From assembly GCA_037190665.1 (NCBI GenBank), contig JBBCJT010000148.1:1-13501 (forward strand): a DNA stretch of 13,501 nucleotides, in the 5' to 3' direction. Source of the stretch: JBBCJT01 sp037190665 (GTDB lineage Bacteria > Pseudomonadota > Alphaproteobacteria > Acetobacterales > Acetobacteraceae). The translations under genes were made by a program, and so were the position numbers. Below, in pieces: positions 1-9,993 of this stretch. How positions within the stretch are numbered: the stretch's first letter is position 1; each line of letters starts with the position of its first letter. The notes under the pieces are model-generated. The model saw only the letters and a list, made by a program, of their open reading frames with translations, ran no database searches and was not told where the DNA came from.

Positions 1-1
1 C

Positions 2-1084
2 ATGCCCTGCATCATGCCGGAGCGGCTCGCCGGCACCTCTCCCAGCACGCCGGTGCGCGAGGTCATCGGCAGCGGACCGTTCACCTTCAACACCGCCGAG
101 CGTGTGCCCGGCTCGCGCAACGTCTATGAGCGTTTCGCCGGCTACGTGCCGCGTCCGGGCGGCACGCCGAGCTTCACCGCCGGGCCGAAGGTGGTGAAGC
201 TCGACCGCGTCGAATGGATCACCATGCCGGACGCGGGCACGGCGGCGAGCGCGCTCGTGGCGGGCGAGGTGGACTGGTTCGAGCGCCCGCCCGGCGACCT
301 GCTGGAACTGATCCAGCGCGGCGGCAACGTGACCGTCGAGATCACGGACGCGACCGGCCAGATCAGCATCATGCGGCTCAACCACCTGCATCCGCCCTTC
401 GACAATCCGGCGATCCGCCGGGTGGTGCTGAACGCGGTGGCGCAGTCCGACTTCATGCAGGCGATGATCGGCGGGGACCGGCGCTGGTGGCGCGACAATA
501 TCGGCTTCATCGCACCCGGCCCGATGGCCACGGAGCGCAGCGCGCATGTGCCGCCACCGATCGCGGAGTCGCAGCGCGCGCTGAAGGCGGCCGGCTACAA
601 CGGCGAGACGGTGGTGGCGATCCAGAGCGCATCGTCCGCCATGGCCTCCGTGGCGGAGGTCGGCATCGACCTGCTCAAGCGCATCGGCTTCACCGTGGAG
701 GCGCTGCCGATGGACAACGCGGCGATGAACCAGCGCCGGGTGAAGCGCGAGAAGCCGACCGAGGGCGGGTGGAGCCTGTTCTTCACCTCCTTCGGCGGGC
801 TCGACCAGATGACGCCGGCCGGGCACCTCACGCTCCGCGGCACCGGCGACAAGGCGTTCGCCGGCTGGCCGGACAGCCCGAAGCTGGAGGCGCTGCGCGA
901 CGCGTGGTTCGACGCGCCGGACGTTGCCGCGCAGAAGGCGATCTGCGCGCAGATCGAGGCGCAGGCCGCGCAGGACGTGCCCTACGTCCCGCTCGGCCAG
1001 TCGATCGATCCCACCGCCTATCGCCGCAACGTCAGCGGCATCCCGCGCGGCTTCTGCCTGTTCTGGAACGTGGAGAAGGCGTGA
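2..1084 (+). CDS. ABC transporter substrate-binding protein, family 5 (dipeptide/oligopeptide type), 5'-truncated by window edge
   Basis: Periplasmic solute-binding component of a peptide/nickel-type ABC importer (SBP_bac_5 family), which captures the ligand and hands it to inner-membrane permeases. The visible 360 residues begin in mid-protein. The SGPFTF stretch near residues 23-28 is the usual 'VGSGPF' turn found around residue 190 of such proteins. It is followed by a 'LDRVEWITMPD' strand, the 'GEVDWFERPP' segment, 'MRLNHLHPPFDNPAIRRVVLNAV' spread over about residues 121-144, and a C-terminal 'DVPYVPLGQ' strand. Family members are about 500-550 aa, so roughly 170 N-terminal residues, including any signal peptide, lie left of the window. 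The ATG at position 2 is therefore unlikely to be the real start. No permease gene follows; the next gene is convergent and its stop codon touches this one (TGA at 1082-1084). Ligand is unknown: peptides, glutathione and opines are all possible. Confidence 0.88.
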   Translation: MPCIMPERLAGTSPSTPVREVIGSGPFTFNTAERVPGSRNVYERFAGYVPRPGGTPSFTAGPKVVKLDRVEWITMPDAGTAASALVAGEVDWFERPPGDLLELIQRGGNVTVEITDATGQISIMRLNHLHPPFDNPAIRRVVLNAVAQSDFMQAMIGGDRRWWRDNIGFIAPGPMATERSAHVPPPIAESQRALKAAGYNGETVVAIQSASSAMASVAEVGIDLLKRIGFTVEALPMDNAAMNQRRVKREKPTEGGWSLFFTSFGGLDQMTPAGHLTLRGTGDKAFAGWPDSPKLEALRDAWFDAPDVAAQKAICAQIEAQAAQDVPYVPLGQSIDPTAYRRNVSGIPRGFCLFWNVEKA

Positions 1085-1087
1085 TCA
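1082..1087. other. Abutting stop codons of two convergent genes
   Basis: The + strand TGA (1082-1084) of the binding-protein gene is directly followed by TCA (1085-1087), the reverse complement of the TGA that ends the P1 peptidase gene. Together they make the palindrome TGATCA, with zero bases between the two coding regions. Any transcription terminator for either gene must lie inside the other gene; I see no classic hairpin plus T-run here. Confidence 0.9.
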
Positions 1088-2168
1088 GCGCGCGCGGGCG
1101 ACCGCGCGCCGCACCGCGTCGAGGTCGATCGCGTCGACCGTGACCTCGGGCCCGCCCGGCACCGGGCGGGAGGTGACGGAGGTGGCCATGAACAGCGAGT
1201 TCAGCACCGCCTCCTCCGTCGCCTCCGCCACGGCCACGAACAGCGGCGACATGCTGGCGTTTGGCAGGTCGAGCAGCGGGCGCGGGGCGCGGTCCTCGCT
1301 GCCGCGCCGCACGTCCGGATGCGTTGAGAAGGCGATCGCGTAGTCGCCCGACCCGTCCGAGAACGCCGCGCCGGTGCGCGCCAGCCCCGCCCCGGCGCGG
1401 AAGCCGAGGCGGCGCAGGTTGCGATCCGACAGCGGCGCATCCGTTGCGACGACGATCATCACCGACCCGTCCGCATCGCCGCGATCCGCATGCTCGCGCA
1501 GGTAGAAGCGATCCAGCGCGCGGCCGAGCTTCACGCCGTCCGCGATCAGCTCGCCGCCGAAATTCGTCTGCACGAGCACGCCCACCGCATGGCCGCCGAG
1601 GGCAGGCGGCAGCACGCGCGATGCCGTGCCGATGCCGCCCTTCCAGCCGAACGCCACGGTGCCCGTGCCCGCGCCCACCGTGCCTTCCGCCACCGGGCCG
1701 TCCGCCGCGGCAGCGAGCGCGGCGAGAACGTCCTCCGCGCTGCTGCCGCGCGCACGGATGTCGTTCAGCTTGCCGTCATTCGTCTCGCCCACCACGGCGT
1801 TGACGGAGCGCACCGCCTCGTTGCCCGGCAGCGCGAGCGTCCAGTCCACCAGCGCCTCGACCGCGCGGCCGACGGCGAGCGTGCTGGTCAGCACGATCGG
1901 TGTCTCGATCTCGCCCAGTTCCTCGAGCTGCGTGGCGCCCGCAAGCTTCCCGTAGCCGTTCAGCACCGACAGCCCGGCCGGCACGCGGTCGCGGAACGGG
2001 TTGCCGCCATGCGGCAGGATCGCGGTGATCCCGGTCCGCACGCTCTCGCCCTCGATGCGCGTGACCTGGCCGACGCGCACGCCGGCGACGTCGGTGATGG
2101 CGTTGTGCGTGCCGGGCCGGAAGATGCCCGGCGCGAGGCCGAGGTCGCGGGCGCGGCAGCGCGCCGGA

Positions 2169-2182
<14 letters not shown>
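1085..2182 (-). CDS. P1 family peptidase (DmpA / L-aminopeptidase D-esterase type, N-terminal nucleophile hydrolase)
   Basis: Predicted cytoplasmic aminopeptidase of MEROPS family P1/S58 (DmpA, BapA), enzymes that release N-terminal L-, D- or beta-amino acids and mature by self-cleavage. The N-terminal part 'NAITDVAGVRVGQVT' (27-41), 'VRTGITAILPHGGN' (48-61) and 'LEELGEIETPIVLT' (87-99) are family signatures. The central 'GAGTGTVAFGWKGGIGTAS' (170-188) and 'QTNFGG' (205-210, Asn207 a likely oxyanion residue) follow. The expected autoproteolysis site is Gly239|Ser240 in 'DADGSVMIVVATDAPL'; Ser240 would be the nucleophile. The 365 aa length is normal. The start is a TTG inside the end of alaS (14-nt overlap), preceded by AAGG six nt upstream; no good ATG lies nearby and the family N-terminus needs this region. 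The alaS overlap suggests cotranslation. Substrate (L-, D- or beta-peptide) cannot be told from sequence. Confidence 0.9.
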
Positions 2183-4820
<2,638 letters not shown>

Positions 4821-4903
4821 TGGTGCGGTGCGATGAAACGGGACCGGGTTCCTACCCCGCCGGGCCCGCCCGTGTCACGCCGCCGGGTTCAGCGCGGGCG
4901 GGT
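4821..4903 (-). other. 83-bp spacer upstream of alaS with a 15-bp imperfect tandem repeat and double stop
   Basis: The spacer between the OpgC-like gene and alaS is GC-rich and shows no convincing promoter or T-box/leader structure. At 4881-4895 and 4896-4910 two tandem 15-bp units (13 of 15 identical, core CGGGTTCAGCGC) straddle the stop codon of the upstream gene. Because the unit is 15 nt long, the minus strand has two in-frame TGA codons, at 4904-4906 and 4889-4891. Whether alaS has its own promoter here or is read from upstream cannot be decided. Confidence 0.5.
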
Positions 4904-6121
4904 TCAGCGCCGGCGGGCGGGCGCGAGGTGGCCGTCGCGGGAGGCGGCGTACGCGGCGTCCCGCGGCCGGCCGCGCTCCGATCCCAGACCTGCCGCGCGC
5001 AGCCCGCCTTCCAGGTATCGCCCCGGCCCGGCCGTCCACGCCCATGTCATCAGCGCGACCAGCCCCGGCGCGAGGAGATAGGCCGCGAGATAGGCGTTCC
5101 GCGATCCCGGCCAGGCGACGGTCGGCAGCGCGGCGAGCAGGTAGATGGCCACGCAGCTCGCCGCATAGACCGTCAGCGACTGCCGGCCGAACCAGCCCAG
5201 GACGGTGTCGATCGGGGCCCGGGGCAGGGCGGGCAGGCGGTGCCAGATACCCGAGAGGAAGGCGATCAGCGCCAGCGCGTGGGCCAGGCGCAGCAGCCCC
5301 ATGTCGTTCTTGGCCCGCCACGGGACGGGCGGGAAGACGGCGTTCGCCTCGCCGCCGAGGATCATCCGCGCCCCGGTGGGCGAGCCGAGCTTCCAGACCG
5401 TGGTGGCCAGCAGGAAGGCCCCGAGCAGCCACATCGCCCCGGTCCCGGGCGAGTGCCGCAGAAGACGCTTCTGGCCGGCGAACATGCCGATGAAGAACAG
5501 CAGCAGCCAGGCGGCCCGGTTGAACTCGTACGGCGCCTGGCCGGTCAGTTCCTGATCCAGATAGCCGAACTGCACCGCGATCCACGGCGCCGTGGCGAGG
5601 GCGGCCGCGAGCCAGACGTTGCGGCGGAGCGCCCACAGCAGCGGCACCGCGGCCAGCAGCAGCGTGCCGTAGAGATGCAGGATCCCGACATAGGAATCGC
5701 CCCGCACCATGAGCAGGAACCGCCACGGCGGCGGCCACGGATTCTCCGCGAAGTGCAGGAAGACGGCGATCTCGGGCCCCGGCTTCGGCAGGCGGGTGAA
5801 CAGCATCGCGACGACGATGCTGCAAAGCACGAGCAGCAGCGCATTCGTCGTCAGCAGGTCGCCGATGCGCCGCGCCGTCTTGGCGACGGCGGCCATGGGG
5901 CCGCGCCGGTCCCAGGTGCGGCCGTAGGCGATCGCGTAGACGTAGCCCGAGAGGAAGACGAACAGCTCCGCGGCGGAGGACAGGCCGAACTGGGTGAGCG
6001 TGATCGACCGCGCGCCCGCGAAGCCGCCGTCGATGGCGGTCTTGGCGAGGTGGTTCCACAGGATGGCGATCAGCGCGTATCCGCGCAGAGTATCCGCCAG
6101 GATGTCGCGGTCCCGCTGCAT
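4904..6121 (-). CDS. OpgC-domain membrane acyltransferase-like protein
   Basis: Polytopic inner-membrane protein of about 405 aa resembling OpgC, the family that transfers succinyl groups to periplasmic glucans, and more broadly acyltransferase-3 proteins. Evidence is the N-terminal 'RDRDILADTLRGYALIAILWNHLA' pattern (residues 3-26, with a His at 24 where the family has its conserved His). The hallmark 'AELFVFLSGYVYAIAYG' follows at about 51-67, then 'NRAAWLLLFFIGMFAGQKR' (201-219) and 'GRQSLTVYAAS' (313-323). About ten hydrophobic segments are spread over the protein. The C-terminus 'RDGHLAPARRR' is basic and probably cytoplasmic. Start is uncertain: ATG at 6121 gives a family-like N-terminus, while in-frame TTG codons at 6154 and 6157 would add 11-12 residues; none has a clear ribosome-binding site. 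It is followed by alaS on the same strand. No glucan synthase gene (opgG/opgH) is in view, so the acceptor is unknown. Confidence 0.82.
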   Translation of the reverse strand: MQRDRDILADTLRGYALIAILWNHLAKTAIDGGFAGARSITLTQFGLSSAAELFVFLSGYVYAIAYGRTWDRRGPMAAVAKTARRIGDLLTTNALLLVLCSIVVAMLFTRLPKPGPEIAVFLHFAENPWPPPWRFLLMVRGDSYVGILHLYGTLLLAAVPLLWALRRNVWLAAALATAPWIAVQFGYLDQELTGQAPYEFNRAAWLLLFFIGMFAGQKRLLRHSPGTGAMWLLGAFLLATTVWKLGSPTGARMILGGEANAVFPPVPWRAKNDMGLLRLAHALALIAFLSGIWHRLPALPRAPIDTVLGWFGRQSLTVYAASCVAIYLLAALPTVAWPGSRNAYLAAYLLAPGLVALMTWAWTAGPGRYLEGGLRAAGLGSERGRPRDAAYAASRDGHLAPARRR

Positions 6122-6312
6122 CGCAGCATGATATGAAGCGGGCGGTCGGACCAACAATCGTCAGTCGGTCGGTAATCAGTGATATCGGGGTGTCTAATGT
6201 CCGCTGCAGGTCAACTAGTTACAGATTTATTCACCTAGCGACGTGCTCATGCTTTCCGGTCGTATTCATTTGGCATGATGCGTAATATTGACCTCGAAAT
6301 CTTCCCTCCTGC
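6122..6312. other. 191-bp AT-richer intergenic spacer
   Basis: This spacer separates the HAD phosphatase stop (6313) from the OpgC-like start. About 6170-6310 is clearly less GC-rich than anything around it, with runs such as ACAGATTTATTCACC and CGTAATATTGACC. It should contain the promoter for the OpgC-like gene on the minus strand. A minus-strand TTGACC (6209-6214) is the only -35-like hexamer I can point to, and no -10 box stands at a proper distance. Directly after the HAD stop codon the minus strand reads AGGAGGGAAG, a perfect ribosome-binding-site core with no suitable start codon behind it; only a nine-codon ORF begins about 30 nt later. No terminator hairpin is obvious. Confidence 0.5.
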
Positions 6313-6921
6313 TCAATCCGTGAGGATCTCGGCCACGATGGTGCCGATATCGCCGCCCGGGCGATGCAGGACGTGCGGCATCGGTTCCGGCATCTGCGCG
6401 CCGACGAAATAGCCGCGCGCAGCCAGCTTCAGCATCGGGACGTCGCCCCAGGAATCGCCGACCGCGACGAGCTGGCGCGCCGAGAGGCCGAGTTCGCCCA
6501 GCCGTGCCGTCAGCCAAGCCGCCTTGTCCTCCGGCCAGACATCGGCGACCGCATCCGTCTCCAGCCAACCGGTTCCGATCGTGTCATCGGCACCCAGCTC
6601 GGCCGCCAGCCAGTCCACCGCGAATTTCCAGGTGATCGACACCAGGGCGGTCCTGATCCCCCGCGCGCGCAGCGCGGCGAAGCCCGCCCTCGCACCGGGC
6701 GCGATCCGCAACTGGCCCAGATGCCGCAGCAGCCCGTCGCGGCCATGGGGCCTGTACCAGTCGAGCATCGTCCGCCGTGCCGCGGCGATATCGGACCGTT
6801 CGCGATATGCCTCGAAGCGGCGCATCTCCTCCGCGCGGCCGATGTTGCGGGCAAGGCATTCGCAGATGGTCTCGCCACGCAGCAGCGTGCCGTCCACGTC
6901 GAAGGCGACAAGGCGCGGCAC
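6313..6921 (-). CDS. HAD-superfamily phosphatase (phosphoserine phosphatase-like)
   Basis: Soluble phosphohydrolase of the haloacid-dehalogenase superfamily, about 202 aa, resembling SerB/PSP-type subclass I enzymes. Motif I is 'FDVDGTLL' with nucleophile Asp8 and acid/base Asp10. A helical cap follows (about 15-75). Motif II is 'TALVS' with Ser95, motif III is probably Lys133 in 'PEDKAAW', and motif IV is 'VGDSWGDVPML' with Mg-binding Asp156 and Asp160. The start chosen is GTG at 6921, preceded by GAGGG four nt upstream; it puts motif I near the N-terminus as the family requires. The open frame runs on upstream through gshA, but that part is only an out-of-frame reading of gshA. It lies 32 bp after the gshA stop, probably in the same transcript. 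Substrate is unknown; true phosphoserine phosphatase activity is possible but not shown. Confidence 0.85.
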   Translation of the reverse strand: MPRLVAFDVDGTLLRGETICECLARNIGRAEEMRRFEAYRERSDIAAARRTMLDWYRPHGRDGLLRHLGQLRIAPGARAGFAALRARGIRTALVSITWKFAVDWLAAELGADDTIGTGWLETDAVADVWPEDKAAWLTARLGELGLSARQLVAVGDSWGDVPMLKLAARGYFVGAQMPEPMPHVLHRPGGDIGTIVAEILTD

Positions 6922-6953
6922 GCGGCCCTCATCGGGGCGTGCCGGCCGGTCCG

Positions 6954-8300
6954 TCAGATCGCCGCCTCGGCGAAGATGCGGGTGACGTCGCCCTTCCACT
7001 CGCCATGGAAGCGGGCGAGCCAGGTTTCGGACTGGGTCGGCCCGCCGGCGGCGATCTCCTCCAGCGGCCTGAGGTAGATCTCCTCGCCCAGCCCCCGCGC
7101 GCGCAGCCCGTCGACGGCGATCGCGACCACGTCGCGGGCGAGGTCGCGCACCGTGCCGTTGCACCACGGCGCGGCGAGGCCCTGCCGCGGCACGTGCAGC
7201 CGCAGCGACCGGTAGTCCTGGCACTCGCTGCCCCGCACCAGTGCGGCGGAAGCGGCGAGCGCGGCGGGGTCGTAGAGCAGTCCGACCCAGAAGGCCGGCA
7301 GTGCCTGCAGCATCGCCGGGCTGCCGGCATCCGCGCCCCGCATCTCCAGGAAGCGCTTCAGCCGCACCTCGGTGAACACCGTGGTCATGTGGTCGGCGAA
7401 GTCGCCCATGGCCGGGATGGCGTTGTCGGTACGGTCGCGCAGCTTGCCGGCCATGAAGTCGCGGAAGCTCGCGCCGGCGAGGTCGTAATAGGTCTCGTCG
7501 CGGCGGATGAAGTACATCGGCACGTCGAGCAGCCACTCCACGTAGCGCTCGAACCCGAAGCCGACATCGAAGGCCACCTGCGGAATGCCGGTGCGATCCG
7601 GGTCCGTGTCGGTCCAGACACTGGCGCGGTAGCTCATGAAGCCGTTCGGCTTGCCCTCGGTGAAGGGCGAGTTGGCGAACAGCGCGGTCGCCACCGGCTG
7701 CAGCGCCAGCGAGACGCGCAGCTTCTCGACCATGTCGGCTTCCGACTCGAAGTCGAGGTTCACCTGCACCGTGCAGGTGCGCAGCATCATGTCGAGGCCC
7801 AGCGAACCCTTGAGCGGCATGTAGCGCCGCATGATCGCGTAGCGGCTCTTGGGCATCCACGGCATGCCCGCGCGCGTCTGCACGGGATGGAAGCCGAGCG
7901 GCGCCCAGCCGATGCCGAGTCCGTCGCCGACCGCGCGCGCCTCGTCCAGATGTGCGTCCAGCTCCGCCTGCGCGGCGTGCAGGTCGGGCATCAGCCCGCC
8001 GGACAGCTCGAACTGGCCGCCGGGTTCCAGCGACAGGCTGGCCCCGTCGCGTTCGGCGCCGATGATGTTGCCGTGGTCCTCGATCGGCTGCCACCCGCGC
8101 GCGGCATGCGCCTGCAGCACCGCGCGGATGCCGCCGGGTTCGTAGGGAGGCGGAGAGAGATCGGTGCGGCGGAAGCCGAACTTCTCGTGCTCGGTGCCGA
8201 TGGCGAAGCGTTCGCGCGGCTTTGCGCCGCCCGCGACATACTCGACGAGTTGCCGAACGGAGGTAATCGGCGTGAGGTCGGCCGCGCCGGGATTGGACAT
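6954..8300 (-). CDS. gshA: Glutamate--cysteine ligase (plant/alphaproteobacterial type)
   Basis: Cytoplasmic ATP-dependent ligase joining the glutamate gamma-carboxyl to cysteine, the first and committed step of glutathione synthesis. The 448-aa protein matches the plant-like GCL group: 'FAIGTEHEKFGF' (32-43, substrate/metal-binding strand), 'DGASLSLEPGGQFELSGG' (85-102), 'RTCTVQVNLDFESEADMV' (174-191), 'ALFANSPFTEGKPNGFMSYR' (206-225), and 'RLKRFLEMRGAD' (313-324). Cysteines are at 176, 360 and 380; plant homologues are regulated by disulfides, but whether these correspond is not shown. Start ATG at 8300 is chosen because GGAAG lies four nt upstream and the sequence matches family N-termini; an upstream extension to 8399 is Arg/Ser-rich and overlaps rsmE. 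It lies 49 bp after rsmE and 32 bp before the HAD gene. The glutathione synthetase gene (gshB) is not in the window. Confidence 0.96.
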   Translation of the reverse strand: MSNPGAADLTPITSVRQLVEYVAGGAKPRERFAIGTEHEKFGFRRTDLSPPPYEPGGIRAVLQAHAARGWQPIEDHGNIIGAERDGASLSLEPGGQFELSGGLMPDLHAAQAELDAHLDEARAVGDGLGIGWAPLGFHPVQTRAGMPWMPKSRYAIMRRYMPLKGSLGLDMMLRTCTVQVNLDFESEADMVEKLRVSLALQPVATALFANSPFTEGKPNGFMSYRASVWTDTDPDRTGIPQVAFDVGFGFERYVEWLLDVPMYFIRRDETYYDLAGASFRDFMAGKLRDRTDNAIPAMGDFADHMTTVFTEVRLKRFLEMRGADAGSPAMLQALPAFWVGLLYDPAALAASAALVRGSECQDYRSLRLHVPRQGLAAPWCNGTVRDLARDVVAIAVDGLRARGLGEEIYLRPLEEIAAGGPTQSETWLARFHGEWKGDVTRIFAEAAI

Positions 8301-8349
8301 GCGTCTTCCGTATCGTCTGGCGGGCGAACTCGCCCGGAGGGAGGGTCGT

Positions 8350-9078
8350 TCAGCCGCGCCAGTCGCCCGCCAGCGCCTGGATGAGCGCGAGGCCGGCAAT
8401 GGCCGCCGTCTCCGCCCGCAGGATGCGGGGGCCGAGACCGGCAGCTAGAACAAAGGGACGCCGACGCAACCCGTCAAGCTCTGCTGGCTCGAACCCGCCC
8501 TCAGGTCCGGTCAGCAATGCAAGACTCGTCTGCGTGCGCGTGGGCAGCAGCGTGGCGAGCGGCGGCGCAGCGCCCGATTCGTCGGCCACGATCAGCGTTC
8601 GCCCCGCCGGCCAGTCGCCGATGACGGAGGCGAGCGGCCTTGCCGCGGCCACCACGGGAACGGTCAGCCGCCCGCATTGCTCCGCCGCTTCGATGGCGAT
8701 GGAGCGCACCCGTTCGACGCCGACGCGGGTGACGTTGCTGCGCGCCGAGATCACCGGCCACAGCGCGGAGGCGCCCAGCTCGGTCGCCTTCTCCGCGATC
8801 AGGTCCATCGCCTCGCGCTTGACCGCCGCGAAGACCAGCGTCGGCCCGTCCTCCTTCGTCTGCGTGCGGAGCATCGGGCCGAGGCGGAAGCTGATCCGGT
8901 CCTTCCGGAGGGCGGCGATCTCCGCGTGCCACTCCCCGTCCGTGCCGTTGAACAGCGCGAGCGTATCGCCGGGGCCGCGGCGCAGCACGGTTCCAAGGTA
9001 GTGGGCGTGGCGCGCGGTGCCCTGCAGTTCGGCGCCCGCACGCAGCGGCGCCTCGACGTGAAGCCGGATCATGGGCAT
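8350..9078 (-). CDS. rsmE: 16S rRNA (uracil(1498)-N(3))-methyltransferase
   Basis: SPOUT-class methyltransferase that methylates N3 of U1498 in helix 44 of 16S rRNA within the 30S subunit, using S-adenosylmethionine. About 242 aa, the usual size. The N-terminal PUMA-like RNA-binding part includes 'HYLGTVLRRGPGD' (26-38). The trefoil-knot domain has 'KREAMDLIAEKATELGA' (87-103), 'SARSNV' (111-116), 'AIEAAEQCGR' (128-137), the SAM-binding 'LLTGPEGGF' (188-196) and 'LGPRILRAETAA' (215-226). Two start codons compete, ATG at 9078 and ATG at 9072 (protein begins MPMIRL or MIRL); neither has a strong Shine-Dalgarno sequence. It is the first gene of the minus-strand rsmE-gshA-HAD group and is divergent from ubiA with only 12-18 bp between them, so its promoter probably lies within ubiA or is extremely compact. 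Confidence 0.95.
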   Translation of the reverse strand: MPMIRLHVEAPLRAGAELQGTARHAHYLGTVLRRGPGDTLALFNGTDGEWHAEIAALRKDRISFRLGPMLRTQTKEDGPTLVFAAVKREAMDLIAEKATELGASALWPVISARSNVTRVGVERVRSIAIEAAEQCGRLTVPVVAAARPLASVIGDWPAGRTLIVADESGAAPPLATLLPTRTQTSLALLTGPEGGFEPAELDGLRRRPFVLAAGLGPRILRAETAAIAGLALIQALAGDWRG

Positions 9079-9090
9079 TGGGTAGCACCG
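9079..9090. promoter_or_regulatory. 12-bp gap between divergent rsmE and ubiA starts
   Basis: The start codons of rsmE (minus) and ubiA (plus) are 12 bp apart (18 bp if rsmE starts at 9072). That is too short for two promoters, so the -35/-10 regions must fall inside the opposite gene. GGGTAG at 9080-9085 may serve as a weak ubiA ribosome-binding site. I could not identify promoter boxes by eye. Confidence 0.5.
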
Positions 9091-9993
9091 ATGATGGCGC
9101 ACACCGACATCGTGGCCGGCGGCTGGGTCGCGCGCCTGCCGCCCGGCTGGCGGCCCTACGCGCTGCTCGTCCGGCTGGACCGGCCGATCGGGGCATGGCT
9201 GCTGTTCCTGCCCGGGCTGTGGGGCATCCTGCTCGCGCCCGGCGTGGACTGGCGCACGCGGGCCTGGCTGATCGCGCTGTTCGGAGTCGGCTCCGTCATC
9301 ATGCGCGGGGCGGGCTGCGTGGTGAACGACCTGTGGGATCGCGACCTCGACCGGCGCGTGGCGCGCACGGCAGGCCGGCCGCTCGCCTCCGGCGCGCTGC
9401 GGCCGCGCGACGCCTTCGCCTTCCTCGCCGCGCTGCTGGCGGCGGGGCTGCTGATCCTGCTGCAGCTCAACGGGCTGGCGATCGCGCTCGGCGTGGCCTC
9501 GCTGCTGCCGATCGCGGTCTATCCGCTGTTCAAGCGTTTCACCTTCTGGCCGCAGGCGATGCTGGGCATCACCTTCGGCTGGGGCGCGCATATGGGCTAC
9601 GCGGCGGCGGCGGGCGTTCTCGATCCGGCGGCGGCGCTCAACTACGCCGCCTCGTTCATGTGGATCCTCGGCTACGACACGATCTACGCGCATCAGGACC
9701 GGGAGGACGATGCGCTGATCGGCGTGCGCTCCACCGCGCGGCTGTTCGCCGAGCGCACCGCCCCGTTCGTCGCCGTCTGCTACGTGGCCACCGTCGCGCT
9801 GGTCGCGCTGGCCGGGTGGTATGTGGGACTTGGCTGGGGGTTCTACGCGCTGCTGCCGGTGCCGGCGGCCGTGCTCGCGTGGCAGGTGGTGACGCTGGAC
9901 ATCGCCGACCCGGCCGGCTGCCTGCGCCGGTTCAAGGCGAACCGGGAGGTCGGGCTGCTGGTCGGACTCGCCATCCTCGCGGGCTGGATGTGA
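9091..9993 (+). CDS. ubiA: 4-hydroxybenzoate polyprenyltransferase
   Basis: Integral-membrane prenyltransferase that attaches the polyprenyl tail to 4-hydroxybenzoate in ubiquinone biosynthesis. The 300-aa protein has the first Asp-rich motif 'NDLWDRDLDRRVARTAGRPL' (79-98; Asp80, Asp83, Asp87) and the second 'GYDTIYAHQDREDD' (194-207), both Mg/diphosphate-binding. Upstream 'LLVRLDRPIGAWLLFLPGLW' (25-44) is typical of bacterial UbiA rather than haem-O or chlorophyll prenyltransferases. Some eight or nine hydrophobic segments fit the family fold. Start ATG at 9091 (MMAHTD); an in-frame ATG follows directly. The open frame to the left is antisense to rsmE and not coding. The terminal ATGTGA overlaps the GTG start of the next gene, so the two are probably translated from one message. 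Confidence 0.96.
   Translation: MMAHTDIVAGGWVARLPPGWRPYALLVRLDRPIGAWLLFLPGLWGILLAPGVDWRTRAWLIALFGVGSVIMRGAGCVVNDLWDRDLDRRVARTAGRPLASGALRPRDAFAFLAALLAAGLLILLQLNGLAIALGVASLLPIAVYPLFKRFTFWPQAMLGITFGWGAHMGYAAAAGVLDPAAALNYAASFMWILGYDTIYAHQDREDDALIGVRSTARLFAERTAPFVAVCYVATVALVALAGWYVGLGWGFYALLPVPAAVLAWQVVTLDIADPAGCLRRFKANREVGLLVGLAILAGWM

Noticed and set aside
2..1084. Taking the ATG at position 2 as the real start of the binding protein
   Set aside because: The first visible residues align to the middle of family 5 binding proteins and no signal peptide is present, so the gene is cut by the window edge.
4875..6059. 394-residue minus-strand frame overlapping the OpgC-like gene
   Set aside because: Arg/Ala-rich reading in a shifted frame; the 405-residue frame has the membrane segments and family motifs.
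6205..6220. Polylinker-like CTGCAG...ACTAGT sequence in the AT-rich spacer
   Set aside because: Two six-base palindromes nearby are expected by chance; no other vector sequence surrounds them.
6313..8094. 593-residue minus-strand frame suggesting a fusion of gshA with the HAD phosphatase
   Set aside because: Only the last 202 residues make sense; the earlier part is an out-of-frame reading of gshA. Two separate genes with a 32-bp gap explain it.
6777..8384. 535-residue + strand frame opposite gshA
   Set aside because: Antisense shadow with compositional bias and no motif.
9079..9693. N-terminal extension of rsmE into the ubiA region
   Set aside because: The extension is antisense to ubiA and Arg/Gln-rich, while RsmE proteins begin at the MIRLHV position.
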